Below are positions 23,259-32,223 of a DNA stretch of 35,014 bases, in pieces (the first letter of the stretch is position 1; the number at the start of each line of letters is the position of its first letter). Source of the DNA: Veillonella seminalis (GTDB lineage: Bacteria; Bacillota; Negativicutes; Veillonellales; Veillonellaceae); assembly GCF_003992065.1 (NCBI RefSeq), contig NZ_RQUZ01000019.1, positions 1 to 35,014 of the forward strand, in the 5' to 3' direction. Under the pieces are notes generated by a model that was given only the letters and a program-made list of their open reading frames with translations, was not told where the DNA came from and made no database searches. A program made the position numbers and the translations under genes.

Positions 23259-24920
23259 ATGAATGGTGAAATAGATATTGTAACCAGACGCACATTGAAA
23301 CCTGATTCGCAAGTCAATGCCGAAAAGGAAAAGAACGGCGGAGCCAAGCTTGAAGCCGGCAGCCTTAGTAATCAGGATCCATTGGATGCGGAACGCGTAG
23401 CCCTATTGGCGATTACCAAAAAACTGGTAACAGCTTGGCAGCAAGAGCGTGATGCGCTCCAGCGGGCCCAGGAAATTAAAGATAATGCTTATACGAATTC
23501 TATCGGCTATGCGATTACGGAAGCGGCGGCGTTGGCGGCGGGCAAACGTGATTTGACGGCCGGTACGAGCGATTTTACCGTCGATAAAGAGTATGAAAAC
23601 CGCTTTTTCAAACTGGTGTCTAAATTAAACTTGCGCCTTATTGAAAGTGACTCTTTCTTCGGCTATTTCTTTTTACAGGTCGGTCAGGAATTACGTTTCG
23701 GTATGACCAGTGGCACAGGGATTAACTTCAAAGGCAGTCGTTATGTGATGTATTTTAACCCGTTAATTTTTCTCGACATGACGCCGGCGCAAATGATTAG
23801 TTCCATTAAGCATGAAATCCTTCATGTGATTTCACTTCATTTGGTGCGCGCTAAGCGCCTATATCAGCGGTATTCGCCACTCGCCATTAATCTGGCTATG
23901 GACATCGTGGTTAATAACTATATCGACCCGTTGCCGCCTAATGCGATTGACGTGAAGTGGCTCAATAAGAATTTCGGCACCACCGTGGTGGCCTTTAAGC
24001 CGTTGGAATGCTATGTGGATGAGATTCAGGCACACATAGATATTGCTCGTGAAACGGACGGTGAAACGGAAGTTGAGGATACGTTGAGCGATGCGCCTAT
24101 GAGTAATTCACCGGATGTGGCCGATACCTTTGATGCGGCCAAGAGCCATGATTTGTGGGGCGAATCGGATCAGGTCGACGGCGATTCACAGCAACAGCTC
24201 ACGAATAAGATGGTGGAAAACTCTGAAAAAGGGGAATTGGCCGGTTATTTGTCGGGGCTTTTGAGTGATATGAAAAAACACCAAGCCTCGTTGCCGTGGT
24301 CGGTGTATTTAAAACGCTTGGTCGGTTCGGTGGCGTGGGGGCATAAAAAAACGACGACCCGTCGTAGTCGTCGTCAGCCGGAACGTTTGGAATTGCGCGG
24401 AACCTTGCGCAAACGGCGTGCTAAAGTAGTAGTTGCCCTTGATTGCAGCGGTAGTATTACGGACGGTGCCTTCCGCCAGGCCATGCTTGAAGTATTGGAA
24501 ATCACCAAGAGTTATGACTTTGAAATTACCGTCGTGGAATGCGATAGCGTGATTCGTCGGACCTACACGGTCAATGCTCTAAAAGACGTGCAGCCCCGCG
24601 TAACCGCCAGAGGCAGCACGCTTTTCACTCCGGTTGTTCAGTATGCCAACCAAATGCAAGCGGATCTGCTTGTTTACTTTACGGACGGTAAAGGTGAAAA
24701 GCATTTAAAGGTGGATCCGAAACATTATAAAATCCTCTGGGTTTTGGTGGGTGAAGAAGCTAAACTGTCATTAAAAAATCCATGGGGCCTTGTGAAACAT
24801 TTGGCGCAGACTATTAAAGATTATGATATGACGGTCGACTATGAACGTGTAGACGGTTTCTCCATGAATAATCAGGAAGGTTTCTCTATGGCCAATCAGG
24901 AACGAGATTGGGAAAAATAA
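23259..24920 (+). CDS. Metallopeptidase-like and VWA-domain protein (DUF2201 type)
   Basis: A 553-residue protein with two recognisable parts. The N-terminal half carries HEILH at residues 185-189, a zinc-peptidase HExxH motif, with a conserved-looking AMDIVVNNY about 25 residues on. The C-terminal part is a VWA-like domain with the metal-site DCSGS (D395, S397, S399), GSTLFTP and YFTDGKG. A charged linker (about 265-320) and a basic Lys/Arg stretch (KKTTTRRSRRQ) lie between. This matches the DUF2201 family, often next to MoxR. Translation is coupled to the ATPase by a 3-bp gap. Protease activity is unproven. The tail carries two FSM(N/A)NQE copies. Confidence 0.87.
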   Translation: MNGEIDIVTRRTLKPDSQVNAEKEKNGGAKLEAGSLSNQDPLDAERVALLAITKKLVTAWQQERDALQRAQEIKDNAYTNSIGYAITEAAALAAGKRDLTAGTSDFTVDKEYENRFFKLVSKLNLRLIESDSFFGYFFLQVGQELRFGMTSGTGINFKGSRYVMYFNPLIFLDMTPAQMISSIKHEILHVISLHLVRAKRLYQRYSPLAINLAMDIVVNNYIDPLPPNAIDVKWLNKNFGTTVVAFKPLECYVDEIQAHIDIARETDGETEVEDTLSDAPMSNSPDVADTFDAAKSHDLWGESDQVDGDSQQQLTNKMVENSEKGELAGYLSGLLSDMKKHQASLPWSVYLKRLVGSVAWGHKKTTTRRSRRQPERLELRGTLRKRRAKVVVALDCSGSITDGAFRQAMLEVLEITKSYDFEITVVECDSVIRRTYTVNALKDVQPRVTARGSTLFTPVVQYANQMQADLLVYFTDGKGEKHLKVDPKHYKILWVLVGEEAKLSLKNPWGLVKHLAQTIKDYDMTVDYERVDGFSMNNQEGFSMANQERDWEK

Positions 24921-24973
24921 GATATGTAGGTTAAGTTTTAGTGACGCTTTAGCGAGCCGAAACTGAGACATAA

Positions 24974-25004
24974 AAAAATGCCACCAGCTTTCGGTGGCAT
25001 TTTT
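24974..25004. terminator. Bidirectional terminator between the VWA gene and menA
   Basis: A perfect 12-bp stem (24974-24985 with 24993-25004), loop AGCTTTC, has A-rich and T-rich flanks suited to both convergent genes. Confidence 0.93.
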
Positions 25005-25020
25005 TGTGCAAATTTTACTT

Positions 25021-25917
25021 TTACCCAATCCACAGTCCCACACTTACCAACAGATGATAAAGTGTCACGCTGATGGACGTAAATTTCATGGCTTCGTTCA
25101 TTTTCACCACATCCGCATAACGTTGCAAGATGGCGGCACTTTTAAAGGCCGGGAACAAAGCGATGATGCTGAGTAAGGACGCTGACGGCAAATGCTCTAA
25201 GAACACCCATAAGAATAACCAGAGAATGCAGAAGATAAAAAGGGTGCGCAATAAGCGAATCCCTTCATCTTTGCCTAAGAGAATAACCAAGGTGCGGCGC
25301 CCGTGGGCTTTATCGTTACTGAAGTCGCGCAGGTTATTGGTCATCATAATGTTGCCGATGAGGATGGTGGACGGAATAGCGGGGATTAAGAAATCCCAGT
25401 ATAAGGTGCCTGTCCAAGTATAGGCCGTAATATAGACAATGGCAAAACCCATGGCTATGCCGGAAGCAAGTTCACCGAAGGGGGTGCGCGAAATCGGTTT
25501 TGGACCGCCCGAGTAGAATAAGCTGATCAGAATACAAATGGCGCCGGCCGGCAATAACCACCAAGAAACTTGCGACGCCAAGAAAATGCCGAGCACAAGC
25601 GGCGTGAGGGAAAAAATATAGCCCAGTTTTTTTACCTGCTGCGGCGAAATTCCTTCACGTACGATGGTGCCGCTGTTGCCGGCTGCCTGGTTAAGATCAA
25701 GGCCGGATTTAAAATCGAAATATTCATTCCAAATATTGGCGGCAATCTGCGAGCTCATGACGCAGATTAGAATTAAAAGCGTGTAAAACAGGCTTAGCCC
25801 GAAGCTGTGAACCGCCGTGTGCGCAGTTGCCGCGTAGGAAGCACCGAGAATAACGGGACTGAACGCGGCCGTAAGGGTACGAGGCCGGGCTAAGCGATAA
25901 AGTTGTGAAGCAGTCAT
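25021..25917 (-). CDS. menA: 1,4-dihydroxy-2-naphthoate polyprenyltransferase
   Basis: A 298-residue membrane prenyltransferase of the UbiA family that joins a polyprenyl chain to dihydroxynaphthoate to make demethylmenaquinone. Two aspartate-rich motifs are present, NIWNEYFDFKSGLD (about residues 62-75) and NNLRDFSNDKAHGRRTL (about 193-209), the second being characteristic of MenA. Eight or nine transmembrane segments are apparent. It is the second gene of a two-gene operon: its ribosome binding site AAAGGA lies in the last codons of the transporter gene, which ends 6 bp upstream. No other men genes are in the window. Confidence 0.93.
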   Translation of the reverse strand: MTASQLYRLARPRTLTAAFSPVILGASYAATAHTAVHSFGLSLFYTLLILICVMSSQIAANIWNEYFDFKSGLDLNQAAGNSGTIVREGISPQQVKKLGYIFSLTPLVLGIFLASQVSWWLLPAGAICILISLFYSGGPKPISRTPFGELASGIAMGFAIVYITAYTWTGTLYWDFLIPAIPSTILIGNIMMTNNLRDFSNDKAHGRRTLVILLGKDEGIRLLRTLFIFCILWLFLWVFLEHLPSASLLSIIALFPAFKSAAILQRYADVVKMNEAMKFTSISVTLYHLLVSVGLWIG

Positions 25918-25923
25918 ACAAAA

Positions 25924-26817
25924 TTAGTCCTTTCGACCGAAAAACGGTCCTATAGATAATTGCGGTGGGGATGGAAGTTGCGCCAGTAAAACGCCGAAGC
26001 ACATGGAGACGAGCCCCCAGATTTCTTGATGATCAAGCCGTTCATCCAAAATCAAATACCCTAAAATACCGGTAAACACAATTTCAAGACTCAAAATGAG
26101 CGAAGCTTCCGTTGGCGGTAATTTGCGTTGTCCTAAAAGCTGCCCTGTAAAACCGATGCCGGCGGATAAAACGCCGCCCCAAACGATGAAAAGCCAAGAA
26201 TCGGCGATATTTTGAAAAGTTGTGGTTTCCAAAAATAGGGAGGCTATGGCCGAGAATAAGGCACAGCCGAAGAATTGTCCCATGGATAATAAGAACGGAT
26301 TATATTGTTTGGATACCGTATTTAACAGTAAAATGTGAATGGCCCAGAACAGCGTGGAAATCAGAATGATACCGTCGCCGTAAGAGGGAATAAAACTATC
26401 TTTTAAGCTCAATAAAGCGGCTCCAATGATGGCGCAAACCACACCGCCTAAGGCGGTCAGATTGAGTCGTTCACCTACAAACAGACCGAGTAAGGGCACG
26501 AGAACCACATATAAAGCTGTTAAAAAGGCGGCTTTTGACGCCGTCGTATAGGCGATGGCGTATTGTTGCAAACTGGCACCCAAAAATAACATAAAGCCTA
26601 AAGCCAAAGACGGCCATATGATGGAACAGCGAGGCTTTTTCAAAGGTGCTCCCGTTTTTATCCAGAAATAAAACGGACTTACGGTTAATACTCCCAACAG
26701 AAAGCGTATCGCATTGTACGCATTGGGACCGATTACATCAGACGCAAGACGCTGGGCTACAAAGGTGGAGCCCCAAACAAACGCAGTGAGTAATAAACAT
26801 AAGCGAGCTTGTAACAT
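25924..26817 (-). CDS. EamA/DMT-family transporter
   Basis: A 297-residue inner-membrane transporter of the drug/metabolite superfamily, with ten hydrophobic segments in two EamA repeats (about residues 5-140 and 150-290). Typical sequences are FVWGSTFVAQRLA at the first helix and LILSLEIVFTGILGYLILDERL at the penultimate ones. Substrates of this family are amino acids, nucleobases or other metabolites and cannot be read from sequence. The gene is preceded by a structured leader of about 165 nt and a strong promoter, and is followed at once by menA. The spacing between AAGGA and the ATG is long (about 11 nt). Confidence 0.9.
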   Translation of the reverse strand: MLQARLCLLLTAFVWGSTFVAQRLASDVIGPNAYNAIRFLLGVLTVSPFYFWIKTGAPLKKPRCSIIWPSLALGFMLFLGASLQQYAIAYTTASKAAFLTALYVVLVPLLGLFVGERLNLTALGGVVCAIIGAALLSLKDSFIPSYGDGIILISTLFWAIHILLLNTVSKQYNPFLLSMGQFFGCALFSAIASLFLETTTFQNIADSWLFIVWGGVLSAGIGFTGQLLGQRKLPPTEASLILSLEIVFTGILGYLILDERLDHQEIWGLVSMCFGVLLAQLPSPPQLSIGPFFGRKD

Positions 26818-26984
26818 AAAAAGAGGATTCCTTTCTATAAATGTAGAATTGTATAAAAATAACCCTTAACAATTGTAACTAAAATAAGTTTAGTTGTAAA
26901 TTGTTACCCCCAAAGGTTTATTACCTTTTGTATCAAAAGGTGTAGTATTTATGTAAGTTTTGTACTTCCCATAAATACTTCATT
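26818..26984 (-). promoter_or_regulatory. Structured 5' leader of the DMT transporter-menA operon, candidate riboswitch or attenuator
   Basis: On the minus-strand transcript three hairpins follow one another: a 10-bp stem (26970-26979 with 26944-26953), an 8-bp stem ACCTTTTG-ATA-CAAAAGGT (26923-26941), and an AT-rich double stem (26899-26906 with 26867-26874, and 26889-26895 with 26877-26883) followed by GGGTTATTTTT. An alternative stem AAAGGT/ACCTTT (26923-26928 with 26912-26917) would exclude the second hairpin. Known riboswitch cores are not recognisable. Confidence 0.55.
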
Positions 26985-26990
26985 ACCTCT

Positions 26991-27018
26991 AGTATATCGG
27001 GTTAAAAGTTTATGTCAA
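26991..27018 (-). promoter_or_regulatory. Promoter of the DMT transporter-menA operon
   Basis: A perfect TTGACA (27013-27018) and TATACT (26991-26996) on the minus strand are spaced by 16 bp. A plus-strand TATAAT for pncB starts a few bases to the right, so the two divergent promoters nearly overlap. Confidence 0.85.
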
Positions 27019-27058
27019 CACATATAATATATTTATTAGAAGAGATGAGGAATGTACT

Positions 27059-28537
27059 GTGATCAGTAAAGCACTATTAACAGATTTGTATCAATTTACC
27101 ATGATGCAAGGGTTATTTAAGGAAGGCCTGCATCGTATACCCTGCGTTTTCGACCGTTTTTATCGTAAAAACCCATTCGATGGCGCTTATACGGTAGTAG
27201 CCGGCTTGGAGCATGTTATCGATTATTTGAAAAATCTTTCGTTCAACGAAGATGATATAGCTTATTTGCGTGAAACGGGTCTATTTGAAGAAGACTTTCT
27301 CGGCTATTTAAAAGATTTCCGCTTTACCGGCAGCGTCTATGCGGCACCGGAAGGGACTGTTGCCTTCCCGGGGGAATTATTGGTTCGCATTGAAGCGCCG
27401 AAAGACGAAGCTATGCTTATTGAAACACCGTTATCCATGTATTTAAATCATGAATCCTTGATTGCCACTAAAGCACGCCGTATTCGCAGTGTGGCCGGTA
27501 ATGACAGCCTTGCTGAATTCGGCATGCGTCGCGCCCAAGGGACCAATGCCGCCGTTTATGGTGCGAGAGCATCTATTATCGGCGGTTTTAACGGAACCAG
27601 TAATGTGTATTCCGCATCACAATACGGGATTAAGCCGGTGGGAACTATGGCTCACAGCTGGATTATGAGTTTCCCTGATGAACTCACAGCTTTCCGTTCC
27701 TATGCGGAACAATACGAAGATATGTTGGTATTCCTCGTAGATACGTATGACACCTTGAAACAAGGCGTGCCGAATGCCATTCAGGTTTTCAAAGAAGTCA
27801 AAGAACGCCGTGGCGGTACTATGCCTAAAGGTTACGGCATTCGCCTCGATAGCGGCGATATGGCGTACTTATCCCAGGAAGCTTATAAGATGATGGCTGA
27901 TGAGGGCTTCCCGGATGCTACTATTTTTGCTTCTAATGATTTGGACGAATACACTATTGCTGATTTGAAAAGTCAGGGGAGTGTTATTTCATCGTGGGGG
28001 GTCGGGACTAAATTGATTACGGCCGACGGTACATCCGCTTTAGGCGGCGTGTATAAATTGGCCGGCCAATGGCGTAAAGACGGCTCTTTCATGCCGACCA
28101 TGAAGTTCTCCGATAATGTGGAAAAAGTTACCAATCCGGGCCGTAAAAAGGTACTTCGCCTTATTAATCGTCGCAATCGTAAATTAATCGGCGATTTAGT
28201 ATGTCTCCTTGATGAAACAATCGATACGACGAAACCGTATACGTTCCAAAATGCTATGTATCCTTGGAAACGTACTCATTTAGCGGCTAACAGCTTCGAT
28301 GTAGTGGAGCTATTGGTACCGATTTTTGAAAAAGGCGAATTAGTCTACGATGTGCCAAGCTTGCCTGAAATCGTAAACTACGCCAATGAACAAATAAAAT
28401 TGCTCTGGCCTGAATTTTTCCGTTTGAACCGTGCACCGGTTGTTAAGGTTAATATCAGCCAAAAACTTCACGAATTGAAACAGCAATTGTTGCTCGAAAA
28501 AGTGAAACATAATACCCCTGAATTTACTGAAGGTTAA
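27059..28537 (+). CDS. pncB: Nicotinate phosphoribosyltransferase
   Basis: A 492-residue enzyme that makes nicotinate mononucleotide from nicotinate and PRPP, the salvage entry to NAD. Recognisable stretches are LTDLYQFTMMQG at the N-terminus, APEGTVAFPGELLVRIEAP, GGFNGTSNVYSASQYG with GTMAHSWIMSF, and the IRLDSGDMAYLS loop. The length is that of the Gram-positive form. Translation starts at GTG 27059, 8 nt after GAGG. It lies divergent from the DMT transporter-menA operon, with almost overlapping promoters, and is followed by a secreted-protein gene after 68 bp. Confidence 0.96.
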   Translation: MISKALLTDLYQFTMMQGLFKEGLHRIPCVFDRFYRKNPFDGAYTVVAGLEHVIDYLKNLSFNEDDIAYLRETGLFEEDFLGYLKDFRFTGSVYAAPEGTVAFPGELLVRIEAPKDEAMLIETPLSMYLNHESLIATKARRIRSVAGNDSLAEFGMRRAQGTNAAVYGARASIIGGFNGTSNVYSASQYGIKPVGTMAHSWIMSFPDELTAFRSYAEQYEDMLVFLVDTYDTLKQGVPNAIQVFKEVKERRGGTMPKGYGIRLDSGDMAYLSQEAYKMMADEGFPDATIFASNDLDEYTIADLKSQGSVISSWGVGTKLITADGTSALGGVYKLAGQWRKDGSFMPTMKFSDNVEKVTNPGRKKVLRLINRRNRKLIGDLVCLLDETIDTTKPYTFQNAMYPWKRTHLAANSFDVVELLVPIFEKGELVYDVPSLPEIVNYANEQIKLLWPEFFRLNRAPVVKVNISQKLHELKQQLLLEKVKHNTPEFTEG

Positions 28538-28605
28538 GCGGTATAGACAAATATTGCATTCAGGGGCATTAAAATATGTAACGTAGTTGTAAAGGAGTGA
28601 ATCAG

Positions 28606-30681
28606 ATGAAACGGAAGTATTTAGGTGGTTTGGTTTTGGCCTCTTTATTGGGATTGGCTACATCTATGGTGCCGGGCGTATCTGCAGCCGAGGTACCTAC
28701 AAGTTCGTTAGCACCGATTACTTTATCATACGGTATTGTTCAAAGTAGTGATGCGGCGACAACAAAGGTATCGCCGGATGCTACCGCTATTAGACCGCAG
28801 CTCGTAAGTACTGTTATGACGACAGTAGATAATAAGACGGTGAATCTGCCGGCCGGTGTTACCGCTTTTGACTTAAAGCGGATGGTGACACCGCAAGGAA
28901 TAGTTGACGGTACCAAATCCATGTCCGGTAAAGAACTGAATGAATACTATGTTAAGGATATTCGTGAAATTGAGAGCAAGAAAGAGCTTAACATCGATGA
29001 GCTGAAGAATTTCAGCGGCACTATTTATCGTGATTGGAATATGTATCAATTACGCGGTGAAGATGCGGACGGCGTACATACGGCGTATGTCGTAGATTTG
29101 GCGTTAGGACCTGATTATATTAAAGGTGAACGAGCAAGTTTGGCCATCAGTAAAGCTTTGTGGGAAAAGGCCGATAAGTCGGTTAAAGATGCACGAAATG
29201 CGGCGGCTCAGAGTAATGACGGCGTAAATGTAACCGACTCATTAAAAGCAGCCAAAATGACGGCCGTAGCGGCCGGTTATGTGTCCGATGTGTCTAAATC
29301 GGGCGATGCGAAGGATCAGTTGGGTCAAACTTGGAATGTTGTGAGCGATTTGTACAAGGATCTTAGCAAACAGCAAGAAGATTGGCTTGCACCATATCCG
29401 ACCGATTATGATGCGGATGCATTCTATGCGGCTACGGTGAAAGGTATTCGTGCTGTGCCGGTTATGAAGGATGCTACCGCATTTAATCAATTTGTTAATA
29501 AATATAAAAACAGCTTGGTAAAAGCGGTGGTAGTTGATCTTGACCGGGCCGCCGGTGATTTACGCAGTAAGGTTGCCACTAATGAACGCGCTAAAGAACA
29601 ATTGGAATTAAATCGCAGTATTCGCGACGGGATTAAGAAATTCTTTGATACGTCGGATATTAAGGTAGATTATTTGAATTCGGCGGATCAACTTAATTCC
29701 GTGTTCGGACCGGTCATTTATGGTGAAAGCCGTGAGGCCGTAACTTTTGACAGTTATGAAATTCCGTTTGGCAGCTTGAACTTAGTTCGTTTTGAAAAAG
29801 ACGGTCCTGTAGTAACGGTATTGACGACGAATGACGGAGATTTTAACTACTGGCAAAAACAGTGGCAACGTATGTACAATTTAGAGCCGCAGGTAAGAGC
29901 ATTTGGGGCTAATACATCGGTTGTGGTTAACGCCAAAACTCCGACAACGCACATGAAGGCGTTAGGTCATGACGGAACGATTGTAGTACCTCGTGATCTT
30001 ACTGTCCGCCGTTTGTCCGACACCGTGATTGTGCCGGCTTTATGGAACTTCTTTGAAAAAGATTTAAAAGAAGTGGTAGCAAAGGGGCCGGAACTTCGCG
30101 ATTGGCAAACTAATGAACTATTGGTCGGAGATAAACGTTTAGAAAGTATTAAAGCTTACGAACGTGAAAAAGAAAGCTTACAGTATTTTGAAGATTATCG
30201 TCTCGGTGAAAAGACCGATGTATATCAGTGGCAAATGAAGGATAACGAAGGTCGCAAAACAGCGACTGTATTCGGTTTAGTATTAACGCCGCAGACGACA
30301 AAAGGGTTCTCGAACGTGTTGCAAAAAGATTTAATCGATTTGCAATTGCCTTTGATTAACTCCTATTGGATGCAAAGTAACGAAGAATTGCAACAAAAAG
30401 TTATGGCCGCTACATTGTTCAGCGGCATATCCGATTATGCGTATACTTCAGTAACAATAAAAGACCAAACTCCTTGGGCTTTGTTGCCTCATTATACACA
30501 TCCTGCTTATATGGCGAGTGCTCGTGTATTTGTCAATGCTAACGGCTTTGAATTGCCGTACTACTTGCAGGGGGCGGTTGTATTGACACAGCCAAATCCG
30601 GTAGCCTATGTAATGCTTACGTCCGATTTGGAACGCGATGAATTTGCACCGCGTTTCGTGCAGTTCATTCAGGAACTATAA
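28606..30681 (+). CDS. Secreted protein of unknown function with internal duplication
   Basis: A 691-residue protein with a clear Sec signal peptide (MKRKYLGG, hydrophobic core, cleavage probably after GVSAA at about residue 27). I do not recognise a family. Two modules seem related: the pattern YQ...DxxGxxTAxVxxLxLxPxxxKG occurs at about residues 145-175 and again at about 545-575, and (Y/F)E(I/L)P...PVxxVxLTxxD occurs at about 385-410 and again at about 645-675. The start at ATG 28606 is 6 nt after AAAGGAGTG, better than the GTG at 28597. No lipobox is present, so it is probably periplasmic or outer-membrane associated. Confidence 0.75.
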   Translation: MKRKYLGGLVLASLLGLATSMVPGVSAAEVPTSSLAPITLSYGIVQSSDAATTKVSPDATAIRPQLVSTVMTTVDNKTVNLPAGVTAFDLKRMVTPQGIVDGTKSMSGKELNEYYVKDIREIESKKELNIDELKNFSGTIYRDWNMYQLRGEDADGVHTAYVVDLALGPDYIKGERASLAISKALWEKADKSVKDARNAAAQSNDGVNVTDSLKAAKMTAVAAGYVSDVSKSGDAKDQLGQTWNVVSDLYKDLSKQQEDWLAPYPTDYDADAFYAATVKGIRAVPVMKDATAFNQFVNKYKNSLVKAVVVDLDRAAGDLRSKVATNERAKEQLELNRSIRDGIKKFFDTSDIKVDYLNSADQLNSVFGPVIYGESREAVTFDSYEIPFGSLNLVRFEKDGPVVTVLTTNDGDFNYWQKQWQRMYNLEPQVRAFGANTSVVVNAKTPTTHMKALGHDGTIVVPRDLTVRRLSDTVIVPALWNFFEKDLKEVVAKGPELRDWQTNELLVGDKRLESIKAYEREKESLQYFEDYRLGEKTDVYQWQMKDNEGRKTATVFGLVLTPQTTKGFSNVLQKDLIDLQLPLINSYWMQSNEELQQKVMAATLFSGISDYAYTSVTIKDQTPWALLPHYTHPAYMASARVFVNANGFELPYYLQGAVVLTQPNPVAYVMLTSDLERDEFAPRFVQFIQEL

Positions 30682-30769
30682 GGTGAACAATGATGGCACA
30701 TGTGATAGTGCATAGCTTTTGTTTCGTAGGTATATAGCACTTGGCTTGTAGCCATATAGTTTAAAAATT

Positions 30770-30813
30770 AAAAATCTCCCTAGTAAATCTTAACGAAGGC
30801 TAGGGAGATTTTT
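30770..30813. terminator. Bidirectional terminator between the secreted protein gene and ogt
   Basis: A perfect 14-bp stem (30770-30783 with 30800-30813), loop 16 nt, flanked by A-rich and T-rich sequence. Confidence 0.92.
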
Positions 30814-30830
30814 GTATAGTTTTATGCTGA

Positions 30831-31427
30831 TTAAAACGTATTTTTAGTCGTCCGTTTCGGCCATTTGAGCGGTTCCATATCAACGCCTTCCAAGGTGAGG
30901 AGTTTTACTTTAACAGCTAAACCGCCGGTATAGCCGGTAAGGTTTTTATTGGCACCGATAACGCGATGACAAGGTACGATAACCGGAATCGGATTGTGAC
31001 CGACGGCACCGCCGATGGCGCGGGCGCGAATCCCCGTGTTGGCATCATTGGGGAACAGTTTTTTTGCCAGGTCGCCGTAAGTAATGAGCTGGCCGTGAGG
31101 AATGTCTAAGAGGGCCTGCCAAACTTTTTGACGAAACGGTGTACCGATGAAACGGATGGGTGGTATTTTAGCAGGATTTTTACCGGCAAAATAATCTTTT
31201 AGCCATTTTTCGGTGGTTTTGAAAATAGGCAATTTTTTATCTATTATTTCATTGCTATCCGTATCTAAACGGTATTGTTGGCTTGGTAAGCTGAGGCCGA
31301 TTAGATTTTCACCGTCACTGTACATGGTGATGATGCCGTAGTCCGGGAAGGACGTGGTGTAGCTGTAAACCGTGTCGAGAGTTGCGTTTGGATTAGCAGT
31401 GGATTGAGTAGCTAATTTCGTTGACAT
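30831..31427 (-). CDS. ogt: Methylated-DNA--protein-cysteine methyltransferase
   Basis: A 198-residue suicide DNA repair protein that removes methyl groups from O6-methylguanine onto its own cysteine. The active-site motif PVIVPCHRVIG is intact, preceded by the helix-turn-helix region TPFRQKVWQALLDIPHGQLITYGDLA and AIGGAVGHNPIP. The N-terminal 30 residues are poorly conserved. GGAGG lies 9 nt before the ATG. It stands alone, divergent from ridA. Confidence 0.95.
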   Translation of the reverse strand: MSTKLATQSTANPNATLDTVYSYTTSFPDYGIITMYSDGENLIGLSLPSQQYRLDTDSNEIIDKKLPIFKTTEKWLKDYFAGKNPAKIPPIRFIGTPFRQKVWQALLDIPHGQLITYGDLAKKLFPNDANTGIRARAIGGAVGHNPIPVIVPCHRVIGANKNLTGYTGGLAVKVKLLTLEGVDMEPLKWPKRTTKNTF

Positions 31428-31596
31428 AGTACGGATGCCTCCTTAGGTGGCTGTGATTAAATACGAATGCTTCAAAGAAATTTTCATAAGTTAAAAACGC
31501 TGAATAAGTTACGACTCTTAATTACATATCATTATTTTCAAAATGAGTCTTTGGCATTTTGACGTAAACATTTTAGGCTATTTTGTCCATTTGATA

Positions 31597-31626
31597 TTGT
31601 ACATCACTGTTAACTTATTCTATAAT
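31597..31626 (+). promoter_or_regulatory. Promoter of ridA
   Basis: TTGTAC (31597-31602) and a perfect TATAAT (31621-31626) are spaced by 18 bp, about 60 bp before the start codon. Confidence 0.72.
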
Positions 31627-31685
31627 GAATCTATAAGTAGATTATACAAGTTTATTCGTGTAATTGTCCATGAAAGGAGTTTTTT

Positions 31686-32060
31686 ATGAAACCTGTATTT
31701 ACTGAAAACGCCCCTAAAGCCTTAGGTCCTTACTCTCAAGCTATCAAAACTAACGGCTTTTTATTTATTTCCGGTCAGGGCGGTATCAATCCTGAAACCG
31801 GCAAATTGGTTGAAGGCGGCGTTGAAGCTGAAACTTTACAAGCCATGAAAAACATTGAAGCTATTTTGAAAGAAGCCGGTACTGATTTCTCCAAAGTAGT
31901 TAAAACAACTTGCTTCTTAGCTGACATCAATGATTTCGCTAAATTCAATGCTATTTATGCTGATTATTTCGTAAGCAAACCGGCTCGCAGCTGTGTAGCT
32001 GTTAAAGAATTACCTGCCAACTTCTCCGTTGAAGTGGAAGTAATCGCTGTTGCTGAATAA
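31686..32060 (+). CDS. ridA: RidA family 2-iminobutanoate/2-iminopropanoate deaminase
   Basis: A 124-residue RidA/YjgF protein that hydrolyses reactive enamine and imine intermediates released by pyridoxal-phosphate enzymes. The trimer active-site residues are present: the arginine in KPARSC (about residue 103) and the glutamate in VEVEVIAVAE (about 118). GPYSQAIKTNGFLFISGQ and TCFLADINDFAKFN are typical. AAAGGAG lies 8 nt before the ATG. It is monocistronic with its own promoter and terminator. Confidence 0.96.
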   Translation: MKPVFTENAPKALGPYSQAIKTNGFLFISGQGGINPETGKLVEGGVEAETLQAMKNIEAILKEAGTDFSKVVKTTCFLADINDFAKFNAIYADYFVSKPARSCVAVKELPANFSVEVEVIAVAE

Positions 32061-32091
32061 TTAGGCAATCTAGCTGAAATAGAATTCCAAT

Positions 32092-32138
32092 AAAAAACTC
32101 CGGTACAAAGCATTAGCTGCAATGTATCGGAGTTTTTT
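32092..32138. terminator. Terminator after ridA
   Basis: AAAAAACTCCG (32092-32102) pairs with CGGAGTTTTTT (32128-32138), with partial GTAC/GTAT pairing inside. It is suited to ridA and to the convergent phosphatase gene. Confidence 0.9.
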
Positions 32139-32223
32139 TTATCTATAGGTTTGGTCTTATAGATTCAAGTAGATTTTACCTTGTAGATTTAAGATTGTGT
32201 TGTTTGTATGTATTGTCAATCTA

